Shown one piece after another: positions 18,886-27,704 of a stretch of 64,000 nucleotides of DNA. The first letter of the stretch is position 1. Each line of letters starts with the position of its first letter. The notes under the pieces are model-generated. The model was not told where the DNA came from. It did not search any database and saw only the letters and a list, made by a program, of their open reading frames with translations. The DNA lies in the NCBI RefSeq assembly GCF_001909055.1, contig NZ_LVWI01000001.1, positions 62,001 through 126,000 on the forward strand. Direction: 5' to 3'. The DNA is from Paenibacillus helianthi (GTDB taxonomy: Bacteria; Bacillota; Bacilli; Paenibacillales; Paenibacillaceae). The position numbers and the translations under genes were made by a program.

Positions 18886-19287
18886 TTAGTCCAGCAACTT
18901 CATCTCATGGAGCTGGTCAAAAATGATCCTGCTGACGGCTGAGACCCGCTCCCGGTCTTCATAGGTAAGCCAGGCAAGCTCGGCAATTTCCGAAGCCGGA
19001 GTCAATTCCCCGGTATAACCAGCGGTAAAACAGGTCATCTTCACCTGTATTCCCTCCGCTTTGCCATGAGCCGGAGCTTCATAAATTCCAAACTCTATCG
19101 CTGTGTCCGGAAGGATATCGACAGACAGCTCTTCCTTCACTTCCCGGATCAGCGTTTCTGCATCGGTTTCACCGGATTCTCTTTTTCCTCCGGGAAAATA
19201 ATAAGTATCTTTACCCTGGGAGCGCGCCCCCAGCACTCGCCCTTCACGGATCAGAATCCAGGCAACCTTATCAATAATTTCACTCAT
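18886..19287 (-). CDS. Nudix hydrolase
   Basis: A 133-residue enzyme with a complete Nudix box GGKRESGETDAETLIREVKEEL (G-x5-E-x7-REVxEE) at about residues 33-54, preceded by YYFPGG. It would hydrolyse a nucleoside diphosphate linked to another group, possibly an oxidised nucleotide. ATG at 19287 is 12 nt after AGGAGG; a TTG at 19293 is only 6 nt after it and is an alternative start. It is the last gene of a likely operon with the Tet(M)-like GTPase and the aldo/keto reductase. Confidence 0.88.
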   Translation of the reverse strand: MSEIIDKVAWILIREGRVLGARSQGKDTYYFPGGKRESGETDAETLIREVKEELSVDILPDTAIEFGIYEAPAHGKAEGIQVKMTCFTAGYTGELTPASEIAELAWLTYEDRERVSAVSRIIFDQLHEMKLLD

Positions 19288-19322
19288 AACCAAAGTATTC
19301 CTCCTCTGTTTGTCCCCGCAGT

Positions 19323-21296
19323 TCAGCTGACGGGCGGATAATCATTATGGATGTGCATATGCTCTTGTGCTTCATCCCAAGGGACCGGGTAGGCCTGCCC
19401 TTTAGAACAAAATATAGAGGAGGAAGGATACGCCGGATCGGCATCCTTATTGTAATTTTTGAGGGCAACCACAGTTATTGTCTGGTGGCAAGGCTGGTAC
19501 TCGGTGACTTTTAGCGATAATGCACCTTTCCCTTGCGTCATGGAAGCCAGCCGTACTGCGTAATTCATGAAAGTGCCTACCGGAACCTTGCCTGTAATCA
19601 CTGCTTTGCTTTCGGTCATCTCCGGTGGGGCAAAACTGCCGCTGGCCTGTTGTATATCCGTCATTACTTTACCCAGATGCCCGGGGTCTATGCTGATTTT
19701 GAAGTCATAGACCGGCTCCAGCAGGATATTCTCTGCCTGCTCCAGCCCCTGACGCAACGCCCTTAACGCCGCTTCCCTGAAATCTCCGCCATGGGTATGC
19801 TTGTTATGCGCTCTACCGCTAAGAAGAGTCATTCGCAGATCAGTGAGTGGAGAACCCGTAAGCAGACCGTGGTGTCCACACTCCAGCAGAACCTGCCCGA
19901 TTTGGTGCTGATATCCCACTGCCAGATCATCAGGATGACATTCGTTCATGAAGTTCAGTCCGCTGCCCCGTTCGCCAGGCTCGAGCTTTAGCAGAACCTC
20001 CGCATAGTGCTTCAGCGGTTCAAAATGTCCGCAGCCATAAACTGCTGAAGCAATCGTCTCCTTGTAGAGAATTTCCGGCGGTCCAAAAGCTACCGGGATC
20101 ATGAACCGTTCGCTCATAATCTGTTCTAGAATCTCCAGCTGAATCTGACCCATCACCTGGATATGCAGCTCTTGAAGCGTCACATCCCAGCTCACATTCA
20201 GTGACGGGTCCTCTGCGCCCAGCAGCTGAAAGGCATTTAGAACTTCCTTCAAATGAACCGGAGGCTCGAACAGGACCTTAGACTTCAGCGTGGGAACCAG
20301 CTCACTGTCCCTTCTGTCCTGCAAAGAACCAACACCATCGCCCGGCTTCACCTTCGACAGTCCAATGACAGCAAACAGCTCTCCTGCTGCTGCCCAATCC
20401 ACAGTAGTATATTTCAGGCCATTTACTCTGCGGATTCCGGTAATCCGCTTGGGTTCGTCATCTTCAGCAGGCCCGCTGGCCAGCTCATCCCTGACCTTGA
20501 GCACGCCTTGCAGCGCTTTGATATAGGTAATGCGGGTTCCTTTATCATCGTGGCGGATCTTATATACTCTTCCGGCAAAAGGCCCGATGGCATCATAATC
20601 GGTTACAGTCAGGTATTCCAGCTTATCCAGAAAAGAATCGATTCCGAGATCCAGCAAAGCAGAGCCCTGCATACAAGGGAATAGCTTGCCTTCCCGGACC
20701 ATGGACCTCATTGCTTCCTGCCAATCTGATTCACTCATGGACCCTTCGAAATAAGCATCCAGTATACGTTCATCGCGTTCAGCCAGGGAGACCTTCAGCT
20801 CTTCTGGCAATGCAGTATCTTCCCATTCCGGGAGAAGCAGCGCCCCATCGCTAAGCTGAGCGTATATTTCTTCATACACACGCTGCGGATCAGCACCGGT
20901 GCGGTCGGTTTTATTGATAAAAAAGAAGGTTGGAATCCCATGCCTGCGCAGCAGCTGCCATACCGTTTCGGTGTGGCCTTCCACACCTTCAACAGCACTG
21001 ACAATTACTACAGCATAGTCCAGCACCTGCAGCGCACGTTCCATTTCCGGCGAGAAATCGACATGACCCGGCGTATCCAGCAGAAAGTACCGCGTGTCCC
21101 CGCGCACAAACTCTGCCTGGTCGGCAAACACCGTAATCCCACGAGTCTTTTCAATCTCATGGGTATCCAAAAAAGTATCCTTATGATCTACTCTGCCACG
21201 GCTGCGGATGGCCTGAGTATGATAGAGCAGCTGCTCGGCAAACGTCGTTTTACCGGCGTCGACATGCGCCAGCAGTCCAATGGTTACATTCTTCAT
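19323..21296 (-). CDS. Translation-factor GTPase, Tet(M)/EF-G-like ribosomal protection family
   Basis: A 657-residue GTPase with G1 AHVDAGKTT, G2 RGIT, G3 DTPGHVDF and G4 NKTD, then EF-G-like domains II-V. It has the length of Tet(M)-type ribosomal protection proteins, which displace tetracycline from the ribosome. However, the domain IV loop that in Tet(M) reads approximately PVSTPADFR is here HTHGGDFREA, so the drug-displacing residues are not kept. I would call it a chromosomal paralogue whose resistance function is doubtful. It starts 9 nt after the aldo/keto reductase stop without a strong ribosome binding site. Confidence 0.88.
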   Translation of the reverse strand: MKNVTIGLLAHVDAGKTTFAEQLLYHTQAIRSRGRVDHKDTFLDTHEIEKTRGITVFADQAEFVRGDTRYFLLDTPGHVDFSPEMERALQVLDYAVVIVSAVEGVEGHTETVWQLLRRHGIPTFFFINKTDRTGADPQRVYEEIYAQLSDGALLLPEWEDTALPEELKVSLAERDERILDAYFEGSMSESDWQEAMRSMVREGKLFPCMQGSALLDLGIDSFLDKLEYLTVTDYDAIGPFAGRVYKIRHDDKGTRITYIKALQGVLKVRDELASGPAEDDEPKRITGIRRVNGLKYTTVDWAAAGELFAVIGLSKVKPGDGVGSLQDRRDSELVPTLKSKVLFEPPVHLKEVLNAFQLLGAEDPSLNVSWDVTLQELHIQVMGQIQLEILEQIMSERFMIPVAFGPPEILYKETIASAVYGCGHFEPLKHYAEVLLKLEPGERGSGLNFMNECHPDDLAVGYQHQIGQVLLECGHHGLLTGSPLTDLRMTLLSGRAHNKHTHGGDFREAALRALRQGLEQAENILLEPVYDFKISIDPGHLGKVMTDIQQASGSFAPPEMTESKAVITGKVPVGTFMNYAVRLASMTQGKGALSLKVTEYQPCHQTITVVALKNYNKDADPAYPSSSIFCSKGQAYPVPWDEAQEHMHIHNDYPPVS

Positions 21297-21305
21297 AGAG
21301 TAGGG

Positions 21306-22289
21306 CTATACACCTCCACGGATATGCGGTGCAACTTCAGTCTTGTAAAAAGCGCTTAGCCGCTCCATTTCAACGTTGCTGAAGGCTGGAACCCCAGAAG
21401 CAGCCAGATTGTCCGTGACTTGGGCCTCATTCTTGAAGCCTGGAATTACGCAGCTGACCGCTGGATGATCCAGAATCCAGCGGTCAGCCGCTCTGGCCAT
21501 GCTGCCGCGTCCTTCCACAATCCATTCAAGTTCCCGCGCCAGCTCGACACCTTTTGCGAAAGGCAGTCCGGCGAAGGTTTCCCCCACATTGAACTGCTCG
21601 CCGTTGGCATTGAAATTCCGGTGGTCATTCGCGGCAAAGGTGCTGTTCTCCTTAAACTTACCGGTCAACAGTCCGCTGGCCAGCGGCAGCCGCACCAGGA
21701 TTCCGGCCCCTGCAGCTTCTGCGCGGGGCAGAAGCGTAAGTGCCGGCTGCTGGCGGAACAAATTGAAGATGATCTGCAACGCTTCCACACCAGGATACTC
21801 CAGACTAAGCAGTCCTTCTTCGATGGTCTCTACACTGACTCCGTAATGGCGGATTTTACCGTCTGCCTTCAGCTTGTCCAGCACCCTGAACACGCTTCCG
21901 TCCCGCAGGATCTCAATGGGCGGACAATGGATCTGGTACAGATCAATAGTCTCCCTATTCAGACGGCGCAGACTCTGCTCACAGTAATCGCTTACCTTCC
22001 GCTCCGAATAGGTTTCCGGGTCATGGATGTCACCCGCCCGGCAAAATTTAGTGGCGATATGGATCTCATCCTCTTTACCTTTGGTTGCCTTTGCGAGAAG
22101 CTCCTCGGCATGGCCGGAGCCATACACATCGGCAGTATCAAAGAAATTGACACCCTGTTCTATCGCCTGCTCCAGCCCCTTCAGACCATCCTCATCCCGG
22201 CTCACACCCCAATCCCCGCCAATGGCCCATGTGCCGAAGCTGACTTCACTTATAGATAGACCTGTTTTGCCCAGTTTGCGGTAGTTCAT
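21306..22289 (-). CDS. Aldo/keto reductase
   Basis: A 327-residue NAD(P)H-dependent oxidoreductase of the TIM-barrel family. The catalytic tetrad is visible: Asp and Tyr in FFDTADVYGSGHAE, Lys in IATKF, His in YQIHCPP. The C-terminal cofactor segment (VSCVIPGFKNEAQVTDN) has the usual phosphate-binding residues. Reduction of an aldehyde or ketone is certain by family; the physiological substrate is not. First gene of the operon with the Tet(M)-like GTPase and Nudix hydrolase. AGGAGGC-like GGGAGG precedes the ATG. Confidence 0.92.
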   Translation of the reverse strand: MNYRKLGKTGLSISEVSFGTWAIGGDWGVSRDEDGLKGLEQAIEQGVNFFDTADVYGSGHAEELLAKATKGKEDEIHIATKFCRAGDIHDPETYSERKVSDYCEQSLRRLNRETIDLYQIHCPPIEILRDGSVFRVLDKLKADGKIRHYGVSVETIEEGLLSLEYPGVEALQIIFNLFRQQPALTLLPRAEAAGAGILVRLPLASGLLTGKFKENSTFAANDHRNFNANGEQFNVGETFAGLPFAKGVELARELEWIVEGRGSMARAADRWILDHPAVSCVIPGFKNEAQVTDNLAASGVPAFSNVEMERLSAFYKTEVAPHIRGGV

Positions 22290-22425
22290 ATGATTAGCCT
22301 CCCGTTCTAATAGATTCTTGTTCTATTATACCGGATAATTCGCCACGGGTTCAAAACCCAGCATAGCCCAGCTCAATCATTGACTAACTCTCCTTCGAGA
22401 TATTTGTTACATTCTGTAGAAATCA

Positions 22426-22454
22426 TTGTCTACCGAATATATATCTAGTATTAT
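22426..22454 (+). promoter_or_regulatory. Sigma-A promoter of the molbindin gene
   Basis: TTGTCT (22426-22431) and TATTAT (22449-22454) with exactly 17 nt between them, about 100 bp before the start codon. A short direct repeat, TATCTAG, flanks the -10 (22442-22448 and 22452-22458). Confidence 0.5.
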
Positions 22455-22551
22455 CTAGGTGAATTTAAATATAATTAGTTGAAAAGCATCCACGAAGCAC
22501 ACTATAAATCTTCATTTCGCAATTATTCCAACTGAAAGGAAGGTAAGGACT

Positions 22552-22755
22552 ATGAAAATCAGCGCCAGAAACCAGTTCGAAGGCAAAGTACTCTCCATCG
22601 AAGAGGGCCAAGTCAATGCCAAAATCGTGGTCGACACAGGTGGTCAGAAGATTACTTCCATTATCTCCGTAGAAGCGCTGCGGGATTTGGACCTTAAGGA
22701 AGGCTCCAGTGTGACTGCTGTCATCAAAGCTTCCTCCGTAATGCTGATGGCTTAA
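22552..22755 (+). CDS. Single-domain molybdopterin/molybdate-binding protein (TOBE, Mop type)
   Basis: A 67-residue protein that is a single Mop/TOBE domain: MKISARNQFEGKVLSIEEG, IVVDTGGQKITSIIS and a C-terminal VTAVIKASSVMLM strand. Molbindins of this size assemble into hexamers that bind molybdate or tungstate in the cytoplasm. It is a one-gene unit between its own promoter and terminator. Molybdate storage would suit an organism that assimilates nitrate, but no molybdenum enzyme is encoded in the window. Confidence 0.92.
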   Translation: MKISARNQFEGKVLSIEEGQVNAKIVVDTGGQKITSIISVEALRDLDLKEGSSVTAVIKASSVMLMA

Positions 22756-22781
22756 CCAGCAGAGAATTTCTATAACCAGCG

Positions 22782-22825
22782 AAAAGGACTCCAATCCAGG
22801 CTCAGTCTGGATTGGGGTCCTTTTT
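22782..22825 (+). terminator. Terminator of the molbindin gene
   Basis: AAAAGGACTCCAATCCAG pairs with CTGGATTGGGGTCCTTTTT around a short loop; it starts 27 bp after the stop codon and can also serve the convergent gene at 22850. Confidence 0.88.
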
Positions 22826-22849
22826 ATGGCGAGCCGTTTTATCAAAAAA

Positions 22850-23992
22850 TTACTCTTTGTTTAGGGTATAGACCACCGTCTTCACCTTACCGTTCGGAAG
22901 GGCTGCATATGTGAAGGTCATTACATTCCCTTCGCGCTTTTTTAGAGCCAGCATTTTGGTCACCACATACGGGTCAGAGCCGTCTGCCGTATCCCAATCC
23001 TTGCGGTCCTCTGAGCTGATCAATTCCTCACTGAGATTCGTGAATTCACCAGAAAATGTATGGATGGCAAACAGCCCGGCATGCTTCAATTCACGAACGA
23101 GCAGCACATCTTTTGCCGCATATTCCACTGTGAAATCTCCTGTTCTTCCGCTACCCTTCTCCAGCTCAAACAGCTTGCCGAGACTGCCATCGGTATTCAT
23201 ATACTGAACGTTCTTTCCGTCTGTCATATATAACTGTTCCGACGGGAGCTCAGCGGGATGCGGATAAGCGGGTATTCTGGTATGATAATCCATTTGCTTC
23301 ACAATTTTTCCGTTCTGGATAAGAGCCTGATAGCCATTGCTGAAATCACTGAACATCGCGTAGTGCTTGTCGGTCAGCAGCAGCAGATCGCTCTCCTTCC
23401 CCGCACTCTTGATCTGAAGCCAGTGGGAATATGGCGATTCACCCAGTTGAAAGGTACCGATGGACTCCGGCTTGCCGTCAGATGATGATCTAAGGAAGAT
23501 TTCTCCGCTCTTCTGGGATACCCAATAAGTCCTGCCTTGAATGGAAGCAGAAGTAAATCTCGGTTCATCTACGAGCATGATGTTGCCCGTGCTCTTATCG
23601 GTCCAGGTTTTGCCGCCCATGGCGCTTACCGCTGATACCAAGTGAACGTATAACTTGCCACCAAGAATATTCGGTGCCTCCGCAAGCATTAAAGGTATGC
23701 TGTTCGTAGACACTATTTTTGAATCTGCCTTAAGGATCACTTCACGCCCTGGACGTATCAATACAGCAGCCCTAGTCTTCTGATTCCAGGACAGCTCATA
23801 GCCCATAGAACCGGCCAGTTCCTTTAATGGGACCCATGTTGCCCCCTTCACAATGATCTGACTGCTGCCCATTTTGGTACTTTTGTCATTTAATAGAATC
23901 CCGCTTTCCTTGGCTGCATGCACGGTCCCGGTGCTTAAGGCAAACACCAAGACTGCAGCAATACAGCCCAATGACTGCTTCCATTTTTGCAT
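22850..23992 (-). CDS. Secreted copper amine oxidase N-terminal (stalk) domain protein
   Basis: A 380-residue exported protein. A signal peptide (KQSLGCIAAVLVFALSTGTVHA, cleavage after AHA-like VHA) is followed by the stalk domain common in Paenibacillus surface proteins (about residues 30-130: GILLNDKSTKMG, WVPLKELAGSMGYELSWNQKTRAAVLIR). The rest is beta-rich, with repeated strands ending in hydrophobic-Tyr patterns, possibly a propeller. It is not an amine oxidase, since the catalytic domain is absent. AAGGAG is 9 nt before the ATG at 23992; the frame opens two codons earlier. Confidence 0.82.
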   Translation of the reverse strand: MQKWKQSLGCIAAVLVFALSTGTVHAAKESGILLNDKSTKMGSSQIIVKGATWVPLKELAGSMGYELSWNQKTRAAVLIRPGREVILKADSKIVSTNSIPLMLAEAPNILGGKLYVHLVSAVSAMGGKTWTDKSTGNIMLVDEPRFTSASIQGRTYWVSQKSGEIFLRSSSDGKPESIGTFQLGESPYSHWLQIKSAGKESDLLLLTDKHYAMFSDFSNGYQALIQNGKIVKQMDYHTRIPAYPHPAELPSEQLYMTDGKNVQYMNTDGSLGKLFELEKGSGRTGDFTVEYAAKDVLLVRELKHAGLFAIHTFSGEFTNLSEELISSEDRKDWDTADGSDPYVVTKMLALKKREGNVMTFTYAALPNGKVKTVVYTLNKE

Positions 23993-24124
23993 TCGCATAG
24001 TCTCCTTATAATAATCCTACAAATTGGACGCGAATGACTGGAAAAAGTTGCAAAACCTTACGTAGGGGCTCTGATTTTACTACATGTGATCCGCTCTGCT
24101 ATGATCATCCTGGAGGTGACTGAA

Positions 24125-24691
24125 ATGCCACTTGAATTCATGACTTACGGGGAGTGGGATGACGCGCTGTGGGCAGCAATCGAGCCGCTCTACCGCGAAG
24201 CTTTTCCCCATGGAGCTAAGCCGGTTAACATTCTGCATGCCATGCTGGACAAAAAAATCGCCTGGCTGCATGCCGGATACCAGAACGGGAAAATGGCTGC
24301 GATGGCGGTTACAGGTCTTAGTGGTTCATCTGCTGAACGGATACTAATCATCGACTATATGGCCATAGATACCCAGCTGCACAGACAAGGTCTGGGAAAA
24401 CAATTTCTGGAAATGATCCGCGACTGGGCGGTGCAGGAGCATCACGTTCACGCGGTTCTAATTGAGGTGGAAGCTGGGAATACGGAAGACGATGTGGCGC
24501 GGGTCTATTTCTGGGAGCATTGCGGCTTCATTGCAACATCTTATGTGCACCAATATATCTGGATTCCCGAGCCTTACCGGGCCATGGTGCTGCCGCTGAG
24601 CCAGGATTTTGTCATTACTCGTGATGGACAAGCCCTATTCCGACATATTACCAATTTCCATATGAAATCCTTCCGTAAAAGCGGGGACTAG
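24125..24691 (+). CDS. GNAT family N-acetyltransferase
   Basis: A 188-residue acetyltransferase. The acetyl-CoA loop is LHRQGLGKQFLEMIRDWA (Q/RxxGxG/A form) at about residues 93-110, preceded by the strand ILIIDYMAID and followed by ARVYFWEHCGF. The frame opens at a GTG at 24086, but GGAGG lies 8 nt before the ATG at 24125 and gives the start MPLEFMTYGEW. The substrate is unknown. It stands alone on the plus strand. Confidence 0.87.
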   Translation: MPLEFMTYGEWDDALWAAIEPLYREAFPHGAKPVNILHAMLDKKIAWLHAGYQNGKMAAMAVTGLSGSSAERILIIDYMAIDTQLHRQGLGKQFLEMIRDWAVQEHHVHAVLIEVEAGNTEDDVARVYFWEHCGFIATSYVHQYIWIPEPYRAMVLPLSQDFVITRDGQALFRHITNFHMKSFRKSGD

Positions 24692-24703
24692 AATAGCAAG
24701 GAC

Positions 24704-24865
24704 TTAGTAACGGAGCACCAGCACAAAGCGCATGCCACGACTTGTGGCTTCAGCATAAATATCACCGTCCATCTTTTGCAGCAGCTGTTTACAGATATAC
24801 AGTCCCAGACCGTTCCCTTTCTTTCCTTCTGCATTCGAACCGCGCTGGAAGATTGAATTCGTCAT
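24704..24865 (-). pseudogene. Remnant of a histidine kinase (C-terminal ATPase fragment)
   Basis: On the minus strand a 53-codon frame encodes the last part of a HATPase_c domain: IFQRGSNAEGKKGNGLGLYI... with the NGLGLYICKQLLQ G2-box followed by GGDI-like DGDIYAEATS. The frame has a stop codon five codons upstream of its first ATG and nothing resembling the rest of a kinase (dimerisation domain, N-box, sensor) lies upstream, where the next gene begins on the other strand. It is a truncated leftover, not a gene. Confidence 0.7.
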
Positions 24866-24935
24866 CTGGTAGAATGACTAAGTGCAAGGCTTAGATCCGG
24901 TACATAGATGTCAAAATCCATGAGGAGGTTGAAGT

Positions 24936-26042
24936 ATGCCGTTTGAACTTATCCCATTTCCTGAAGTCGTGCCGAGTGCGGGCCAGCTTGTCGCTGTCCA
25001 GGCCTTAAAAGGAACCGGGGAAGGAGCAGTATCATTGCTTGCGCTGGATCGGAATAGTGATCTCTGGCGATTTGACTTGCACACAGGACACGCAAGAATG
25101 CTGCTGCATGTCGATATACCCGATTTGAAATTGGAGGAACCTGTACAGATTGTAGTATCGGCAGATGAATGCTTCGCAGCAGTTTCGGGCAGATTCAGCC
25201 AGCACGCAGCGTTGTACGATCTCCAAGATTCCAAGCAGATCATGGCATTGTCCCGTGATCATTATCATTATGATGTTTGTACCTTCTCGCTTGCTTTTGC
25301 TGAACATGAGGGCAGGACACTGTTGATTCACGGCACGAAATGGAACCAGATGGATTTGCTCGATGTCCTCTCAGGTGAGAATCTGTCTACACGTCAGTCA
25401 ACGGTTTCCGTAGCAGTAAATGGAGAACAGCTCACGAAACACGATCTCGATTATTTTCACGGTAAAATCCATGTCTCCCCTCAAGGGGAGTGGATCGTCG
25501 ATACTGGCTGGCACTGGCAGCCTGTCGCATCCATACGCTCATGGAATCTTCAATCATGGCTGACGAACTGCTGGGAGTCAGAGGATGGAGCTACCTTACG
25601 GGTGCTCGGGGACTACATGGAAGATTGGGATCAGCCTGTAGTCTGGCTTAATTCGTCTACTATCGCAGTCTGGGGACAACTGGCAAGTGATATGTATGAT
25701 GAAGAGGACACGAAGGATTACGGCGATAGCTGTTACTCTCATTTTCTGGCTATATATGATGTGCAAACCGGGGAACGGACAAATCTGTTCATTCCAGTAC
25801 CTGAATACCGGACCAAACCCTTGATATATGGGGAGCATTATTTTCCACATGGACAAATCGCTGTAGTAAACGACAAGATTGTAATGTGGGGACCGGAAAA
25901 GGGTTTGTCCGTTCTAAATCCTGATTCGGGTGAAATGGAGTTCACCGACAAGACATTATGTCCCTACTTCTACCATCCATATGCGGAGGTATTTCTTGAA
26001 ATTAATGAATCCGGCCGTATATCGGGCAAGCGGCTAATCTGA
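24936..26042 (+). CDS. Predicted beta-propeller-like protein of unknown function
   Basis: A 368-residue soluble protein with no signal peptide. It is made of short beta-strand repeats with WD/YD-like ends (LWRFDLHTGHARMLL, AALYDLQDSKQIM, LAIYDVQTGERTNLF, LSVLNPDSGEMEF), suggesting a six- or seven-bladed propeller. An acidic patch (DMYDEEDTKDYGD) occurs near residue 260. No catalytic motif is visible. GAGGAGG precedes the ATG. It is followed after 35 bp by a GNAT gene on the same strand and may be cotranscribed. Confidence 0.78.
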   Translation: MPFELIPFPEVVPSAGQLVAVQALKGTGEGAVSLLALDRNSDLWRFDLHTGHARMLLHVDIPDLKLEEPVQIVVSADECFAAVSGRFSQHAALYDLQDSKQIMALSRDHYHYDVCTFSLAFAEHEGRTLLIHGTKWNQMDLLDVLSGENLSTRQSTVSVAVNGEQLTKHDLDYFHGKIHVSPQGEWIVDTGWHWQPVASIRSWNLQSWLTNCWESEDGATLRVLGDYMEDWDQPVVWLNSSTIAVWGQLASDMYDEEDTKDYGDSCYSHFLAIYDVQTGERTNLFIPVPEYRTKPLIYGEHYFPHGQIAVVNDKIVMWGPEKGLSVLNPDSGEMEFTDKTLCPYFYHPYAEVFLEINESGRISGKRLI

Positions 26043-26077
26043 GATGAATTGACAATTGAACACTGGAGGTACTTCAC

Positions 26078-26506
26078 ATGCTAATCAGGACAGCGTTAAT
26101 AAGCGATTCACATGAAATTTCCAGACTTTCGGGCGAGCTGGGATATGCAGCAGAAGCCTCCCAAATGGCTGAGAGGCTTCGTGATCTCACTGAACAGAGA
26201 GACAATATCGTATATGTAGCAGATTCAGGGAATCAACTGCTGGGTTGGATTCATGCCCAGGTCCGTGTTCTGGTCGAGGCCCCGCGATTTGTGGAAATAA
26301 CCGGATTGGTGGTAGACAGTGCTCACCGGGGAGAGGGCATTGGCAGGCAGTTAATCGCACAGACTGAAGTTTGGGCAGCACAATCCGGGTTCACCAAACT
26401 CAGAGTGCGTACGAATCAAAAAAGGTCTGATGCGGTTCAATTCTATAACCGGCTTGGTTTTGTCCTTGTGAAATCGCAACATATTCTGGATAAGTCTATC
26501 GAATAG
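26078..26506 (+). CDS. GNAT family N-acetyltransferase
   Basis: A 142-residue single-domain acetyltransferase with a classic motif A: ITGLVVDSAHRGEGIGRQLIAQTEVWA (R-G-E-G-I-G pyrophosphate loop near residue 90) and motif B AVQFYNRLGFVLVKSQHILDK. GGAGG is 9 nt before the ATG. It probably belongs to the same transcript as the propeller-like gene. Its last 11 bp overlap the 3' end of the convergent AlaX-type gene. Confidence 0.9.
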   Translation: MLIRTALISDSHEISRLSGELGYAAEASQMAERLRDLTEQRDNIVYVADSGNQLLGWIHAQVRVLVEAPRFVEITGLVVDSAHRGEGIGRQLIAQTEVWAAQSGFTKLRVRTNQKRSDAVQFYNRLGFVLVKSQHILDKSIE

Positions 26507-27671
26507 AGCCTTTTGTGAACTCATAAAATCCGAGTGCATGTGCCCAGTCCGGGAACCCGGCTTGGGCCATTTTATCGCTGCCGCCGCCTTTTCCCTGGAA
26601 TTCGCCCAGATTGGCTTTAAAAAAGGTACCACAGGACCATTCTGCACTTCCGCTGGAAGCGAGCACGACTTTATTCTCCGCCGCCGTCAGCAGCAGCACG
26701 GGAAGTCTGGTATTTGCAGTCAGCTTCATGGCCAGACTCTGTAAATCCTTGAGGGTTTTATCCTCGAAGATGTGTGCGGCTACCCTTGCCTCAGACTCAA
26801 GTCCGGATAAGAGCTCTTGGGCCAAATAATGATCATTCTGTTCTTTGAGTGCACCCAGTTCGGCCTGCAGTTGCTTCTGCTCGGCTTCCCACTTCCCGAT
26901 CCGGTCCAGGATTTCATCTTTGCCTGTATTGAATTTCGCAGAAAGCGCGCCAAGGATACGCTGATTCTCGTTAGCTTCGTCCAGCGCACGCCCTCCGCAT
27001 TTGAACGTGACCCGGATGTTGCCCTTCTGCTTCTCCGCTCTCAACAGCTTGATCATTCCGATCGATCCGGTAGCAGATACGTGAGTCCCGCCGCAGGCGT
27101 TATGCTCCACTCCCTCAATCTCAACAATGCGGATATTCTCCGTAACCTTGGGCAGCTTCACCAGGGGCAGGTTAGCCATTTCCTCGGCGGTGACAAAATA
27201 GCTTACGATACGGTGGTCAAGCACTACCTGGCGGTTAACCTCCTGCTCTGCCGTAGCCAGCTGATCCGCGGTTAGCTCCTGAAGCTCAATGTCGATAGTT
27301 GCGTAATCATTGCCCAGGTGAAAACTTAACGTATTCGCTTCGAACAGCTCAAGGAACACCGCCGACAGCAGATGCTGGCCGCTGTGCTGCTGCATATGGT
27401 CAAATCTGCGGTTCCAGTCTATCTGACAGCTCACTTGGCTTCCTTCTGGAACACGATCAACCTTGTGCAAGACCTCGTCCTCTTCGAGAATGACATCCAG
27501 CACGGGAATTCCGCCAATAGTTCCGGTATCACAAGGCTGCCCGCCTCCATGAGGATAGAAAGCTGTCTCCTCCAGAATCAGATATTGCCCGTCCTCGCGT
27601 TCTACCACTTTACTTATCGAGGTCTGCCATTCCTTCAAATAGGCCGACTCGTAATACAGCTTCTTAGTCAT
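26496..27671 (-). CDS. Alanyl-tRNA editing protein, AlaX-L type with DHHA1 domain
   Basis: A 391-residue free-standing editing protein that hydrolyses mischarged Ser- or Gly-tRNA(Ala). It has the second additional domain of AlaRS (YPHGGGQPCDTG; zinc ligands in HMQQHSGQHLLSA and CGGTHVSATG), a coiled coil (about 255-290, KWEAEQKQLQAELGALKEQND) and a C-terminal DHHA1 domain ending in GGGSDKMAQAG. The aminoacylation domain is absent. ATG at 27671 is preferred over a TTG two codons upstream because of the distance from AAGGA. Confidence 0.92.
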   Translation of the reverse strand: MTKKLYYESAYLKEWQTSISKVVEREDGQYLILEETAFYPHGGGQPCDTGTIGGIPVLDVILEEDEVLHKVDRVPEGSQVSCQIDWNRRFDHMQQHSGQHLLSAVFLELFEANTLSFHLGNDYATIDIELQELTADQLATAEQEVNRQVVLDHRIVSYFVTAEEMANLPLVKLPKVTENIRIVEIEGVEHNACGGTHVSATGSIGMIKLLRAEKQKGNIRVTFKCGGRALDEANENQRILGALSAKFNTGKDEILDRIGKWEAEQKQLQAELGALKEQNDHYLAQELLSGLESEARVAAHIFEDKTLKDLQSLAMKLTANTRLPVLLLTAAENKVVLASSGSAEWSCGTFFKANLGEFQGKGGGSDKMAQAGFPDWAHALGFYEFTKGSIR

Positions 27672-27704
27672 AGTCAAAGTTCCTTTCCGAATCGTCTTTA
27701 GGTA

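Noticed and set aside
22465..22845. 126-codon minus-strand frame over the molbindin gene
   Set aside because: It lies opposite a clear TOBE gene and its terminator; composition is that of an antisense shadow.
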